Shown here piece after piece: positions 1 through 6,783 of a stretch of 49,587 nucleotides of DNA (its first letter is position 1; the number at the start of each line of letters is the position of its first letter). A model generated the notes under the pieces. The model searched no databases. It was given only the letters and a program-made list of their open reading frames with translations, and was not told the DNA's origin. The position numbers and the translations under genes were made by a program. Source of the DNA: Acidobacteriota bacterium (lineage in GTDB: Bacteria; Acidobacteriota; Terriglobia; Terriglobales; Acidobacteriaceae); NCBI GenBank assembly GCA_021804655.1, contig JAJZHE010000004.1:1-49587 (forward strand), written 5' to 3'.

Positions 1-714
1 TTGCTCAACAGATGGAATAACATGTCCATACTTTTTCTTGATTGACATTCTAACACTATTAATAACATAATCCCCATGCTTGTTGATATAACTAATCCAA
101 TGCCATAGACCTCTTTTAGTGTCCAGGCCATGATACATTCTCATGTCGAGATGAAAGCATACTCGCAAGCGCATTTCTTGATCGCCACGAGGGCCGTTGA
201 ATAAATGCCCGTGGTCTATAAAAAATACAGATAGTTTTTGGCTATTGGATAACTTAACAAATACAACTTGCCTACTGTCAACATGGTCACACCAGACATC
301 AGCAACAAGTGAAGCTAAAAACATTGATCTGTTTTCAATCCGATTTATCCAACAAGTCGGGACAGCATCGAAAACATCTTGAGATTTATTACCCAACCAT
401 AAAGAAGCAAAATGATAGCCAGCTTTCGGCTTTATGTTCGAGTTGCTCATATCTTCCCAAAAATTCTGATTTTTATCAATAAACTCTTGAGCAACATATA
501 TTATTGTAAAGTGTGGTGTAGGTATTCCTAGTTTTATATATATTAGCGATCCGACTATTTCATTCATTACTAGATTAGGTCCCTGTGGATTCTGAACCCA
601 TTTAATAACATATAGCAGTCCATCTGAGGCCTCGACGAGCGTGCTTCCTGATCCGCCATGCATCCGCTTGATCGCACGTGTAGGCGTGATGATGTTGATT
701 TTGCGTGTAGACAT
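1..714 (-). CDS. HipA-like kinase (HipA_2 type), 3' part cut off by window edge
   Basis: Reading the minus strand from ATG 714-712 gives 238 uninterrupted codons to the window edge, so the C-terminus is missing. HipA-type proteins are Ser/Thr kinase-fold enzymes, some acting as toxins. Visible motifs fit: a Gly-rich loop (residues 20-23, GGSG), a candidate ATP-binding Lys38 in YVIKW, NE at 51-52, a catalytic-loop-like HVDSRQ (Asp146) and a metal-binding-like IDHG (Asp167). The usual HipA loop Asn is not seen. A GGGG stretch lies seven bases before the start. The gene is AT-rich, apart from its first ~110 bases which are near 50% GC, and sits beside GC-rich DNA, suggesting horizontal transfer. 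No HipB-like antitoxin is visible on the upstream side; a partner could lie beyond the edge. Family call is from motif reading only. Confidence 0.75.
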   Translation of the reverse strand, partial: MSTRKINIITPTRAIKRMHGGSGSTLVEASDGLLYVIKWVQNPQGPNLVMNEIVGSLIYIKLGIPTPHFTIIYVAQEFIDKNQNFWEDMSNSNIKPKAGYHFASLWLGNKSQDVFDAVPTCWINRIENRSMFLASLVADVWCDHVDSRQVVFVKLSNSQKLSVFFIDHGHLFNGPRGDQEMRLRVCFHLDMRMYHGLDTKRGLWHWISYINKHGDYVINSVRMSIKKKYGHVIPSVEQ

Positions 715-753
715 GATCGCCCCGAAACGAATATGTCCAACGCAGGCTGGGAA

Positions 754-766
754 ATTGCACTGCAAT
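754..766. promoter_or_regulatory. Perfect inverted repeat upstream of the HipA-like gene
   Basis: ATTGCA-C-TGCAAT is a perfect palindrome with one central base, 40 bp upstream of the kinase start codon, where an operator would be expected. The cognate regulator is unknown; function is inference. Confidence 0.35.
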
Positions 767-916
767 CAGTAGAAGATTACATGTAGCTATTTTTGGCTTT
801 GAATTCTGCAAGTAGACTACTCTGTTAAATTGCTTTTTATTTTTTCACGATGAATTATTTTCGATCAGAACCAAAATTGACATTTCCTGATAGCTTGAAA
901 CTGGACGGTCATCGGG

Positions 917-1207
917 ATGCGCATCTTTCATCTGAGGCAGCGTTCACTGCTGCGCGGCACGCTGGTGGCGCTGGCGAGCGGCGGTGCGGGATTTGCGCTG
1001 TCGGGATTTCCCGCGCTGCGGCCCAATCTCTGGCTGCTGACGCCGGTGTTGTTGTGCGCGCTGGCTGCTGCGGATACGGCGCGGTGCATGCAGAAACGGT
1101 GGAACTTCTATCACGGAGCGGTGCTGCTGCTGCTTTACTCGGACCTGATGATCCTGCTGCTGCTGCTGTTTTTCCTGGTGGTGCCGTATGCAAGGATGCT
1201 GGCCTGA
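917..1207 (+). CDS. Small membrane protein of unknown function
   Basis: This 96-residue ORF has a positively charged N-terminus (MRIFHLRQRS) followed by three hydrophobic stretches, at about residues 14-32, 38-54 and 68-92, so it is probably an inner-membrane protein. I do not recognise a family. It lies at the edge of the AT-rich segment but has the GC-rich codon use of the main chromosome. It converges on the dehydrogenase gene, with 12 bases between the stops. No strong ribosome-binding site precedes the ATG. An overlapping longer ORF from 850 in another frame looks like a shadow. Confidence 0.5.
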   Translation: MRIFHLRQRSLLRGTLVALASGGAGFALSGFPALRPNLWLLTPVLLCALAAADTARCMQKRWNFYHGAVLLLLYSDLMILLLLLFFLVVPYARMLA

Positions 1208-1219
1208 GACGGCGCGGCA

Positions 1220-2050
1220 TCACACCCAGCCGCCATCGACGACGTAGCTCTGACCGGTGATGGCGCTGCTGTCGGCGGCGGCGAGAAAGAGCGCCAGCCG
1301 CACGACCTCATCGGGTTCGAGGTGACGCTGGATGGCCTGACGGCTGAGGATCTCCGCACTGTATTCGGGCGTGATCCAGAGTTGCTTCTGCTTTTCGGTG
1401 AGGATGGCTCCGGGCTGGATGCTGTTGACGCGGATGTTGTGGATGCCTTCTTCAAAGGCCAGTGAACGAGCGAGACCGACGATGGCGGCCTTGGATGCGA
1501 CGTATGCGGGCAGGCCGGTGGAGGGAATGCGCCAGGCGATGGAACTCATGTGCAGGACAGAGGCCGAGCCGGAGCGACGCAGCGCGGGCAAAGCGGCCTG
1601 GGTGACGAAGAACTGCTGGCGGAGATTGATGGCGAGCAGTTCGTCCCACTCGGCGGGGCTGAGCGCGTCGGTTGCGTGGCGACGGTCGTTGCCGGCGTTG
1701 TTGACGAGCACGTCGAGTGTTTCGGCTGTGTCCTGGCTGCCCAGCGCGTGAATGCAGTCGGCGACGGCGGCTGGAATGGCGGATGCGTTGGCGAGGTTGC
1801 AGTGGCGATAGATCGGCGCGAGTTGCGCTGAGTGCGAGGTGGCGGCAAGCTCGGAGACCAGCTCGGCGGCGGCGGCGTCCTGAATGTCGAGGAATGCGAC
1901 GGCGGATCCCTGCGCAACGAATCCCCGCACCAGCGCCGCTCCGATTCCGGTGGCTCCACCGGTGATGAGCACGCGGCGGCTGCGCAGCGATGGATAGCTG
2001 GCAAATGGGCCGACAGGAACACGCGAGCGGGAATCTTCGGCAGAAAGCAT
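1220..2050 (-). CDS. xylB: SDR-family dehydrogenase, probably D-xylose 1-dehydrogenase (XylB-like)
   Basis: A 276-residue short-chain dehydrogenase. The cofactor motif GGATGIG is at residues 31-37, NNAG at 117-120, and the catalytic Ser170, Tyr183 and Lys187 are correctly spaced. Several segments (YPSLxxxRVLITGG near the start, NNAGNDRRH, the QLWITPE stretch after 220, a C-terminal DGGW) resemble what I recall of Caulobacter crescentus XylB, which oxidises D-xylose to xylonolactone. The window also encodes a D-xylonate dehydratase and a FAH-family enzyme (45.2-48 kb) that would act later in that route. The gene is monocistronic here. No clear Shine-Dalgarno sequence precedes the ATG (ACTTACC-ATG), so translation may start on a leaderless or weakly led message. 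SDR membership is firm; the substrate is inferred. Confidence 0.8.
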   Translation of the reverse strand: MLSAEDSRSRVPVGPFASYPSLRSRRVLITGGATGIGAALVRGFVAQGSAVAFLDIQDAAAAELVSELAATSHSAQLAPIYRHCNLANASAIPAAVADCIHALGSQDTAETLDVLVNNAGNDRRHATDALSPAEWDELLAINLRQQFFVTQAALPALRRSGSASVLHMSSIAWRIPSTGLPAYVASKAAIVGLARSLAFEEGIHNIRVNSIQPGAILTEKQKQLWITPEYSAEILSRQAIQRHLEPDEVVRLALFLAAADSSAITGQSYVVDGGWV

Positions 2051-2252
2051 GGTAAGTGAAATTTTAGCGGGTCAAATCCGGGCGGCGCGCAATCACGCCG
2101 CGATTTCCGGCGCAAATGAAGGGAATCTCTGCGCAATCCGCGCTATTCTTTAGATCAACTAGTTCGATGCCTGAGTCGGCAGGACGTGAAAGAACGGGTG
2201 ATCCGTATCACAGACGGCGAGGAACAACGCTCGGAATAATGGGGTCACACAG

Positions 2253-2639
2253 ATGAGGCGATTCGCCAAATTCGTTGCGGGTTTGCTCGTAGCTCTTACG
2301 GCGATGCCCGTGCTGGCGATGGTGCCTTGCCGCCAGTCGATGCACTCCATGAAGTGTTGCAGTTCGGAGTGTCCGATGATGGCTACGTCGGCAGGTGCGA
2401 AACTCGCTATCCGGACGGGGCTGGAAATCACGAGGCCGGCGTGCTGCACAACGTCTCATCGAGCAACCCCGTTCGCTGTACAAGCGGCGACAGAAAACCT
2501 GTCGAATATTGCGGTACAGCAAAGCCAGTCCCTCCATGTATTCATCGTGGTTGAAGACAACCGCAGACTGACGCCGCTGCCCAATGGGCCACCGTTCTCC
2601 CTGTTATCTCGCGCTTCTCTCTGCACGTTTCTGATCTAG
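2253..2639 (+). CDS. Exported Cys/Met-rich small protein at head of copper efflux locus
   Basis: 128 residues. A signal peptide (charged MRRFAK, hydrophobic core, likely cleavage after VLA at about residue 22) is followed by a stretch rich in possible metal ligands: Cys26, 35, 36, 40, 64 and 65, with Met 23, 30, 33, 42, 43 and His 31, 69. I do not recognise a named family. Position just upstream of cusCBA and the ligand pattern suggest a periplasmic Cu/Ag-binding or sensing protein; this is inference. A stem-loop with a T-run follows the stop, so it may be transcribed partly apart from the next gene. Start: ATG preceded by GGGG at eight bases. Confidence 0.55.
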   Translation: MRRFAKFVAGLLVALTAMPVLAMVPCRQSMHSMKCCSSECPMMATSAGAKLAIRTGLEITRPACCTTSHRATPFAVQAATENLSNIAVQQSQSLHVFIVVEDNRRLTPLPNGPPFSLLSRASLCTFLI

Positions 2640-2657
2640 CTCCCTTCCTGCCTCTGG

Positions 2658-2687
2658 GAGTCTCGCACCTCCGTCCGAGACTCTTTT
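2658..2687 (+). terminator. Stem-loop with T-run, terminator or attenuator
   Basis: GAGTCTCG (2658-2665) pairs perfectly with CGAGACTC (2676-2683) across a 10-base loop and is followed by TTTT. It begins 18 bases after the stop of the Cys/Met-rich gene and precedes the rest of the cus operon. Confidence 0.6.
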
Positions 2688-2695
2688 CTCCGCAA

Positions 2696-2760
2696 GCGAG
2701 CCATACGTGCTCGCGCAAAAAACATATCCTTTCTGCTCGCTATGAAAAGCGAAGCATCCC
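2696..2760 (+). promoter_or_regulatory. Two further hairpins in the leader of the cus operon
   Basis: GCGAGC (2696-2701) pairs with GCTCGC (2709-2714). Further down, TGCTCGCT pairs with AGCGAAGCA with one bulged A. With the stem-loop at 2658-2687 this makes three consecutive hairpins in about 100 bases, the last ending some 25 bases before the next start codon. A regulatory leader is possible but unproven. Confidence 0.35.
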
Positions 2761-2779
2761 GAGTACGGAGATTCTGCTT

Positions 2780-3583
2780 ATGCTTTCTGGAATTTGGACA
2801 CGATACAAGTGCGTCATCCTCCTGTCGGTGATCGCCATAACGTTGAGCGGGATTTCGATGGCCGCCCAGGCTGCGCGACAGCCCGCTTCGCCGCCAGATC
2901 ATCCCGTGGCGGCCTCACTCGGTTGGAAAAGTCCCGCGCGAATACATCGCGTCGATCTCATGCCCAGTGATCGCGGATATCTTCTGATTGACCAGAAGGG
3001 AGTAGAGTTTCGCTCCAGCAACGGACGGAGCCGTCGATGGACTCTCGATGAAATTCATACTGTTTTCCTTGCTCCTCATCGTCTGGTGCTCGAAAGCTAT
3101 ATCGATCACAGTCTGTATCGCCTGGGGGAGCGGAAGTATCGGTTTGACCTGACGCGAACGCTGCCTCCAGCCGTAGCGGCAGGCATTGCCGAAGCTGTCG
3201 CGCGGCCCTCGCAGAATGCGGACCCGGATCCAGACGCGCCGACAATCGCCACGATTCCAGTCCGTCACCGTTCGCTCGCCTCCGGCACAAACGGCGTGCT
3301 GCGCATCCGGCGGGATGGGATCGATTATGTGACTCCGTCGAAAGACGACAGCAGGAGCTGGCGCTGGGCCGATCTTCAGACCCTGTCGAATCCAGACCCG
3401 TATCACCTGTTTGTTTTCGGATACCGGGATACCTATACCTTCGACCTCAAGGCACCGCTCTCCGACAAACTGCTCGACTGGGCGTCCGACGCAATCTTCG
3501 CGCATAGCGAATCGACGAACGGACCAGCAGTCACCGCGACGCGTGAAGTCGAGCCGGGCGCGACGGGAGGTCTCCATGAATAG
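2780..3583 (+). CDS. Exported protein with two tandem similar domains, cus operon
   Basis: 267 residues. The N-terminal hydrophobic segment (about 12-32, ending AAQAA) is a signal peptide or anchor. The mature part holds two similar units, at about residues 60-130 and 165-235: each has a GYLLIDQKGVEF / GVLRIRRDGIDY strand pair, then RRWTLDEIHTVF / RSWRWADLQTLS, then a hydrophobic strand and a Y.FDL ending. This resembles bacterial PH-like domains in pattern, but I cannot name the family. GGAG lies nine bases before the ATG. Its last codons overlap the cusC start by 8 bp, so translation is probably coupled. Role is unknown; operon position suggests a periplasmic partner in copper efflux. Confidence 0.6.
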   Translation: MLSGIWTRYKCVILLSVIAITLSGISMAAQAARQPASPPDHPVAASLGWKSPARIHRVDLMPSDRGYLLIDQKGVEFRSSNGRSRRWTLDEIHTVFLAPHRLVLESYIDHSLYRLGERKYRFDLTRTLPPAVAAGIAEAVARPSQNADPDPDAPTIATIPVRHRSLASGTNGVLRIRRDGIDYVTPSKDDSRSWRWADLQTLSNPDPYHLFVFGYRDTYTFDLKAPLSDKLLDWASDAIFAHSESTNGPAVTATREVEPGATGGLHE

Positions 3584-4955
3584 CCGCCGCGGATCATTCT
3601 CGTGGGTTCTGGCAGGCGCAATGGTACTGAGCACCGCGTCAGCCGGAGCGCAGGCGCCTCCGAACGGCTCCGGGGCCGTAGATGCTCCTGTCGCCAATTC
3701 AAACGTCTTTGCGCCATCTGTGCCGACCGGCCTCCCATCCGGGCCGACGGCTAAAAACGACGCACTCACTGGTCAGGAGATCGCGCTCCAGCAATTAGTG
3801 GCAATTGCTCTGGCACGGAATCCTGGCATCAAGAGCGCGGCAGAACGCTTCCAGGCGGAACGATCCCGCGTCCCCCAGGTCCGCTCACTGCCGGACCCGA
3901 TGGTTTCCGGCGGATGGATGGGGAACATCGCTCCGTTCAGCGTCCAGCAGGGCGATCCGTCGAGTTACCGGGGACTGATCGTAAGCCAGGCATTTCCATT
4001 TCCCGGCAAGCTGGGCTTGCGCGGCAAGATCGCCGACCGCGAGGCTGAAGCAGGCCAGTGGGAGTATGAGCAGACGCGGCGTCAGGTCGTCTCGGACGTA
4101 AAGACCGCCTACTACGCGTATTTTTACGACAACAAGGCCATCGAGATCACTGAGAAGAACAAAGATCTTCTCCAGAAACTGGAGAACATAGCAGAGGCTC
4201 GATATCGAGTGGGCAAGGGCATTCAGCAGGATGTGCTCCGCGCACAGATCGAGGTAGCAAGAATCGATCAGAAGCTGATTGTCCTCCAGCAGGAGGAAGA
4301 CACGGCGCGCGCCCGCCTGAACACCCTGCTTTACCGCGACCTCGAATCACCGCTGCCATCGCCGACGCCGGTGAAGGTGGCAGACTTTCATGACTCTCTC
4401 GAAGTCCTCTATGCGATGGCGCATAGGAATGATCCCGGCCTTGAACGCGACAAGCGCATGGTCGAGAGCAATCAATACGCGGTGCATCTGGCGCAGAAGG
4501 CTTACAAGCCAGACTTCGATGTGGCTTACAGCTACGAGCAGCGCCCTGATATGCAGGGCATGCACGGCGTCATGGTTGGAGTTAACATCCCAGTTTTCTT
4601 CCGCAGTAAGCAGCGCGAAGGAGTGATCGAGGCCAGTCACGAGCTGAATGCAGCACGCCACGAACTCGACGATCGTTTGAACGAAGTCAACTTTGAGATC
4701 AAGCAACAATATCTGGCGGCAACCGCGGCGCGAAATCTGATGAATCTTTACTCGAAAGCGATTGTTCCGCAATCGTCGCTGGCGCTGGAATCCTCGATGT
4801 CAGCGTATGAAGTGGGCAAGGTGGATTTCCTCTCCATGCTCGAGAACTTCGTATACGTACTGAACTACGAGGTCGGCTATTACCAGGAACTGAGCAACTA
4901 TGAGACCGCGCTGGCCCGGATGGAACCGCTGGTCAACACCGATTTGACGGAATAG
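3576..4955 (+). CDS. cusC: TolC/CusC-family outer-membrane efflux protein
   Basis: 459 residues from ATG 3576, chosen over an upstream in-frame start (3411) because GGGAGG sits just before it and a signal peptide follows (MNSRRG, hydrophobic core, cleavage near SAGAQA). The rest is the repeated long-helix pattern of TolC-type proteins: coiled segments around residues 80-130, 150-250 and 300-440, with family features such as ARNPGIKSA and a late AYEVGKVDFLSMLEN. It would form the outer-membrane channel that docks with CusB and CusA. The start overlaps the upstream gene by 8 bp and cusB follows after 12 bp. No lipobox Cys is seen, unlike E. coli CusC. Confidence 0.85.
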   Translation: MNSRRGSFSWVLAGAMVLSTASAGAQAPPNGSGAVDAPVANSNVFAPSVPTGLPSGPTAKNDALTGQEIALQQLVAIALARNPGIKSAAERFQAERSRVPQVRSLPDPMVSGGWMGNIAPFSVQQGDPSSYRGLIVSQAFPFPGKLGLRGKIADREAEAGQWEYEQTRRQVVSDVKTAYYAYFYDNKAIEITEKNKDLLQKLENIAEARYRVGKGIQQDVLRAQIEVARIDQKLIVLQQEEDTARARLNTLLYRDLESPLPSPTPVKVADFHDSLEVLYAMAHRNDPGLERDKRMVESNQYAVHLAQKAYKPDFDVAYSYEQRPDMQGMHGVMVGVNIPVFFRSKQREGVIEASHELNAARHELDDRLNEVNFEIKQQYLAATAARNLMNLYSKAIVPQSSLALESSMSAYEVGKVDFLSMLENFVYVLNYEVGYYQELSNYETALARMEPLVNTDLTE

Positions 4956-4967
4956 GAAGGAACGGTC

Positions 4968-6254
4968 ATGAAACTCAGTTGGACGGCACACGCGCTGGTT
5001 ATCGGAATTGGGTTGCTGGTTGCTGGAATCCTGCTTGGAGGCGGAGCCACGTATTGGTATGCAATGCGGAAACATGCCTTGGCCGCGTCACAGAGTGCAG
5101 AAGCGGAACCGAGGCAGGTAGCCTCGCAGTCCAGCAGCGCAAACAACATGCAAGGAATGAGTATGCCGGACAGCTCCGGCGGCCAAACGGCGAGCATGCA
5201 GAACATGACTCCTGGAACGGTCGTGCTGGACGCGGCCACCGAGCAAAAGATCGGCGTGACCTATACGACGGTTCGCCGCGCGCACCTGAAGCGCACAATC
5301 CGCACCGTCGGACTGCTGCAAATGGACGAGGAAAAGATATCCCGCGTCCACGTGAAGGTTGTCGGCTGGATCGAGAACGTCTATCTCAATTATGTTGGCA
5401 AGCTGATCAAAAAAGGACAGCCCCTCTTTACGCTGTACAGCCCGGATATTGTCTCCACCGAGCAGGAGTATTTGATCGCCCGCAAAGGCCAGCAGTATCT
5501 GGCGAAGACTCCCTACACCGATGTCTCTTCCGATGCAAATTCCCTTCTGAAGGCTACGCGCGACAGATTGCGGCTGTGGGACATCAGCGACACAGAAATT
5601 CAACAGCTTGAAACCAGCGGAAAAGCTGCGCGGACGATGACACTTTACTCGCCGGTCAACGGTTTTGTAATGTCTCGGAACGCCTATGAGCAGGCTTATG
5701 TGACTCCGGAGACCGATCTTTACGACATCGCCGACCTTTCCACCATCTGGGTCAATGTGGACATCTTCGAATACGAGGCACCGTATGTCCATGTAGGGCA
5801 GACAACACAAATGCAACTCAGCTACTTTCCTGGCAGGACATATCGCGGGAAGGTGACTTATATTTACCCAACCCTCGATCCGAAGACCCGGACCATCAAG
5901 GTTCGTCTGGAGTTTCCAAATCCAGGTTATGAGTTGAAGCCCGACATGTACGCCGACGTGCAACTCAATGTGGATTACGGAACACAAACCCTTGTACCGA
6001 GCGAGGCCGTGCTCAATTCCGGGACGCGGCAGGTGGTCTTCATCGCCAAGCCGAATGGCTATTTTGAACCGAGGGACGTCGAGATCGGCGATCAGTTCGA
6101 CGGACAAACCGTGGTATTGGTCGGCCTCAAACCCGGCGAGAAAATCGTCGCCTCCGGAAACTTTCTGATCGATTCGGAAAGCCGCCTGGGGGCAGCGATG
6201 CAACAGATGATGGCCTCCATGCCCGGAATGGATATGGGCAAAGGCAAAAAATAG
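4968..6254 (+). CDS. cusB: RND efflux periplasmic adaptor, CusB-like
   Basis: 428 residues. An N-terminal membrane anchor (about 8-28) precedes a Met-rich region (MQGMSM, then MQNMTPG) resembling the metal-binding N-terminal segment of CusB. Then come the adaptor domains: barrel-sandwich and hairpin (GWIENVYLNYVGKLIKKGQPLFTLYSPD at about 140-170 is the lipoyl-like edge), beta-barrel, and membrane-proximal domain. The C-terminus is again Met-rich (MQQMMASMPGMDMGKGKK). The protein links CusA to CusC and is thought to deliver Cu(I)/Ag(I). A GGAAGG site precedes the ATG. The second Met-rich tail may be a further metal site; this is inference. Confidence 0.9.
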   Translation: MKLSWTAHALVIGIGLLVAGILLGGGATYWYAMRKHALAASQSAEAEPRQVASQSSSANNMQGMSMPDSSGGQTASMQNMTPGTVVLDAATEQKIGVTYTTVRRAHLKRTIRTVGLLQMDEEKISRVHVKVVGWIENVYLNYVGKLIKKGQPLFTLYSPDIVSTEQEYLIARKGQQYLAKTPYTDVSSDANSLLKATRDRLRLWDISDTEIQQLETSGKAARTMTLYSPVNGFVMSRNAYEQAYVTPETDLYDIADLSTIWVNVDIFEYEAPYVHVGQTTQMQLSYFPGRTYRGKVTYIYPTLDPKTRTIKVRLEFPNPGYELKPDMYADVQLNVDYGTQTLVPSEAVLNSGTRQVVFIAKPNGYFEPRDVEIGDQFDGQTVVLVGLKPGEKIVASGNFLIDSESRLGAAMQQMMASMPGMDMGKGKK

Positions 6255-6261
6255 GTGTGTG

Positions 6262-6783
6262 ATGCGAACACGACCCAACCACTTTGACTTTATCGCTCTC
6301 CTGGTCGTTCTCTTTGTTCTGGGTGGCGCCTGGTATCTCGTGAGCCATCGGCAGCCGAAGGTTTGCCCTTTCTCGGGCCGCGCGATTTACCCGCAAACGC
6401 GAGCGCTGGTCACGGTCAGCAGGAAGAAATACGAGACCTGCTGCGTACGCTGCGCCATGATCGAAGCCGAGCAGACAGGCAAGCTGCTGAAAGTTCTAAA
6501 AGTCGCGGACTTTGAAACCAGCAAACTCATCGATCCGGAAAGCGCCTGGTTTGTCGAGAACAGCAACGTGAACCTCTGCATGCGCACGGCGCCGGCCGTG
6601 AAAAGTCCTGGCAGAGAGTCGGTCTACGTTCGCACCTTTGACCGTTGCTCACCGAGCGTGCTGGCATTTTCGAGCGAGCAACGGGCGCGCAGCTTCATCG
6701 CGCAGCACGGCGGCCTGCTGAAGCGTATCGCCGATCTGCACATGGAAGCGGCAAAGACCATCGGGAAGGTTCAAACGCCATGA
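6262..6783 (+). CDS. Membrane-anchored NosL-like copper-binding protein
   Basis: 173 residues from ATG 6262 (an in-frame GTG lies one codon earlier). One transmembrane helix at about residues 9-27 is followed by a periplasmic domain with Cys35, 60, 61, 64, 106 and 129. The second half (ESAWFVENSNVNLC, then FDRCSPSVLAFSSEQRARSFIAQHGG) matches the pattern of NosL proteins, copper chaperones known from nitrous oxide reductase assembly. No nos genes are here; the gene sits between cusB and cusA and overlaps cusA by an ATGA junction. It may feed or sense Cu(I) for the pump. Family call is by pattern; the extra Cys cluster CCVRC is unusual. Confidence 0.6.
   Translation: MRTRPNHFDFIALLVVLFVLGGAWYLVSHRQPKVCPFSGRAIYPQTRALVTVSRKKYETCCVRCAMIEAEQTGKLLKVLKVADFETSKLIDPESAWFVENSNVNLCMRTAPAVKSPGRESVYVRTFDRCSPSVLAFSSEQRARSFIAQHGGLLKRIADLHMEAAKTIGKVQTP

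Noticed and set aside
602-811. 69-residue minus-strand ORF near the left edge
   Set aside because: It overlaps the start of the HipA-like gene in another frame and has no recognisable content.
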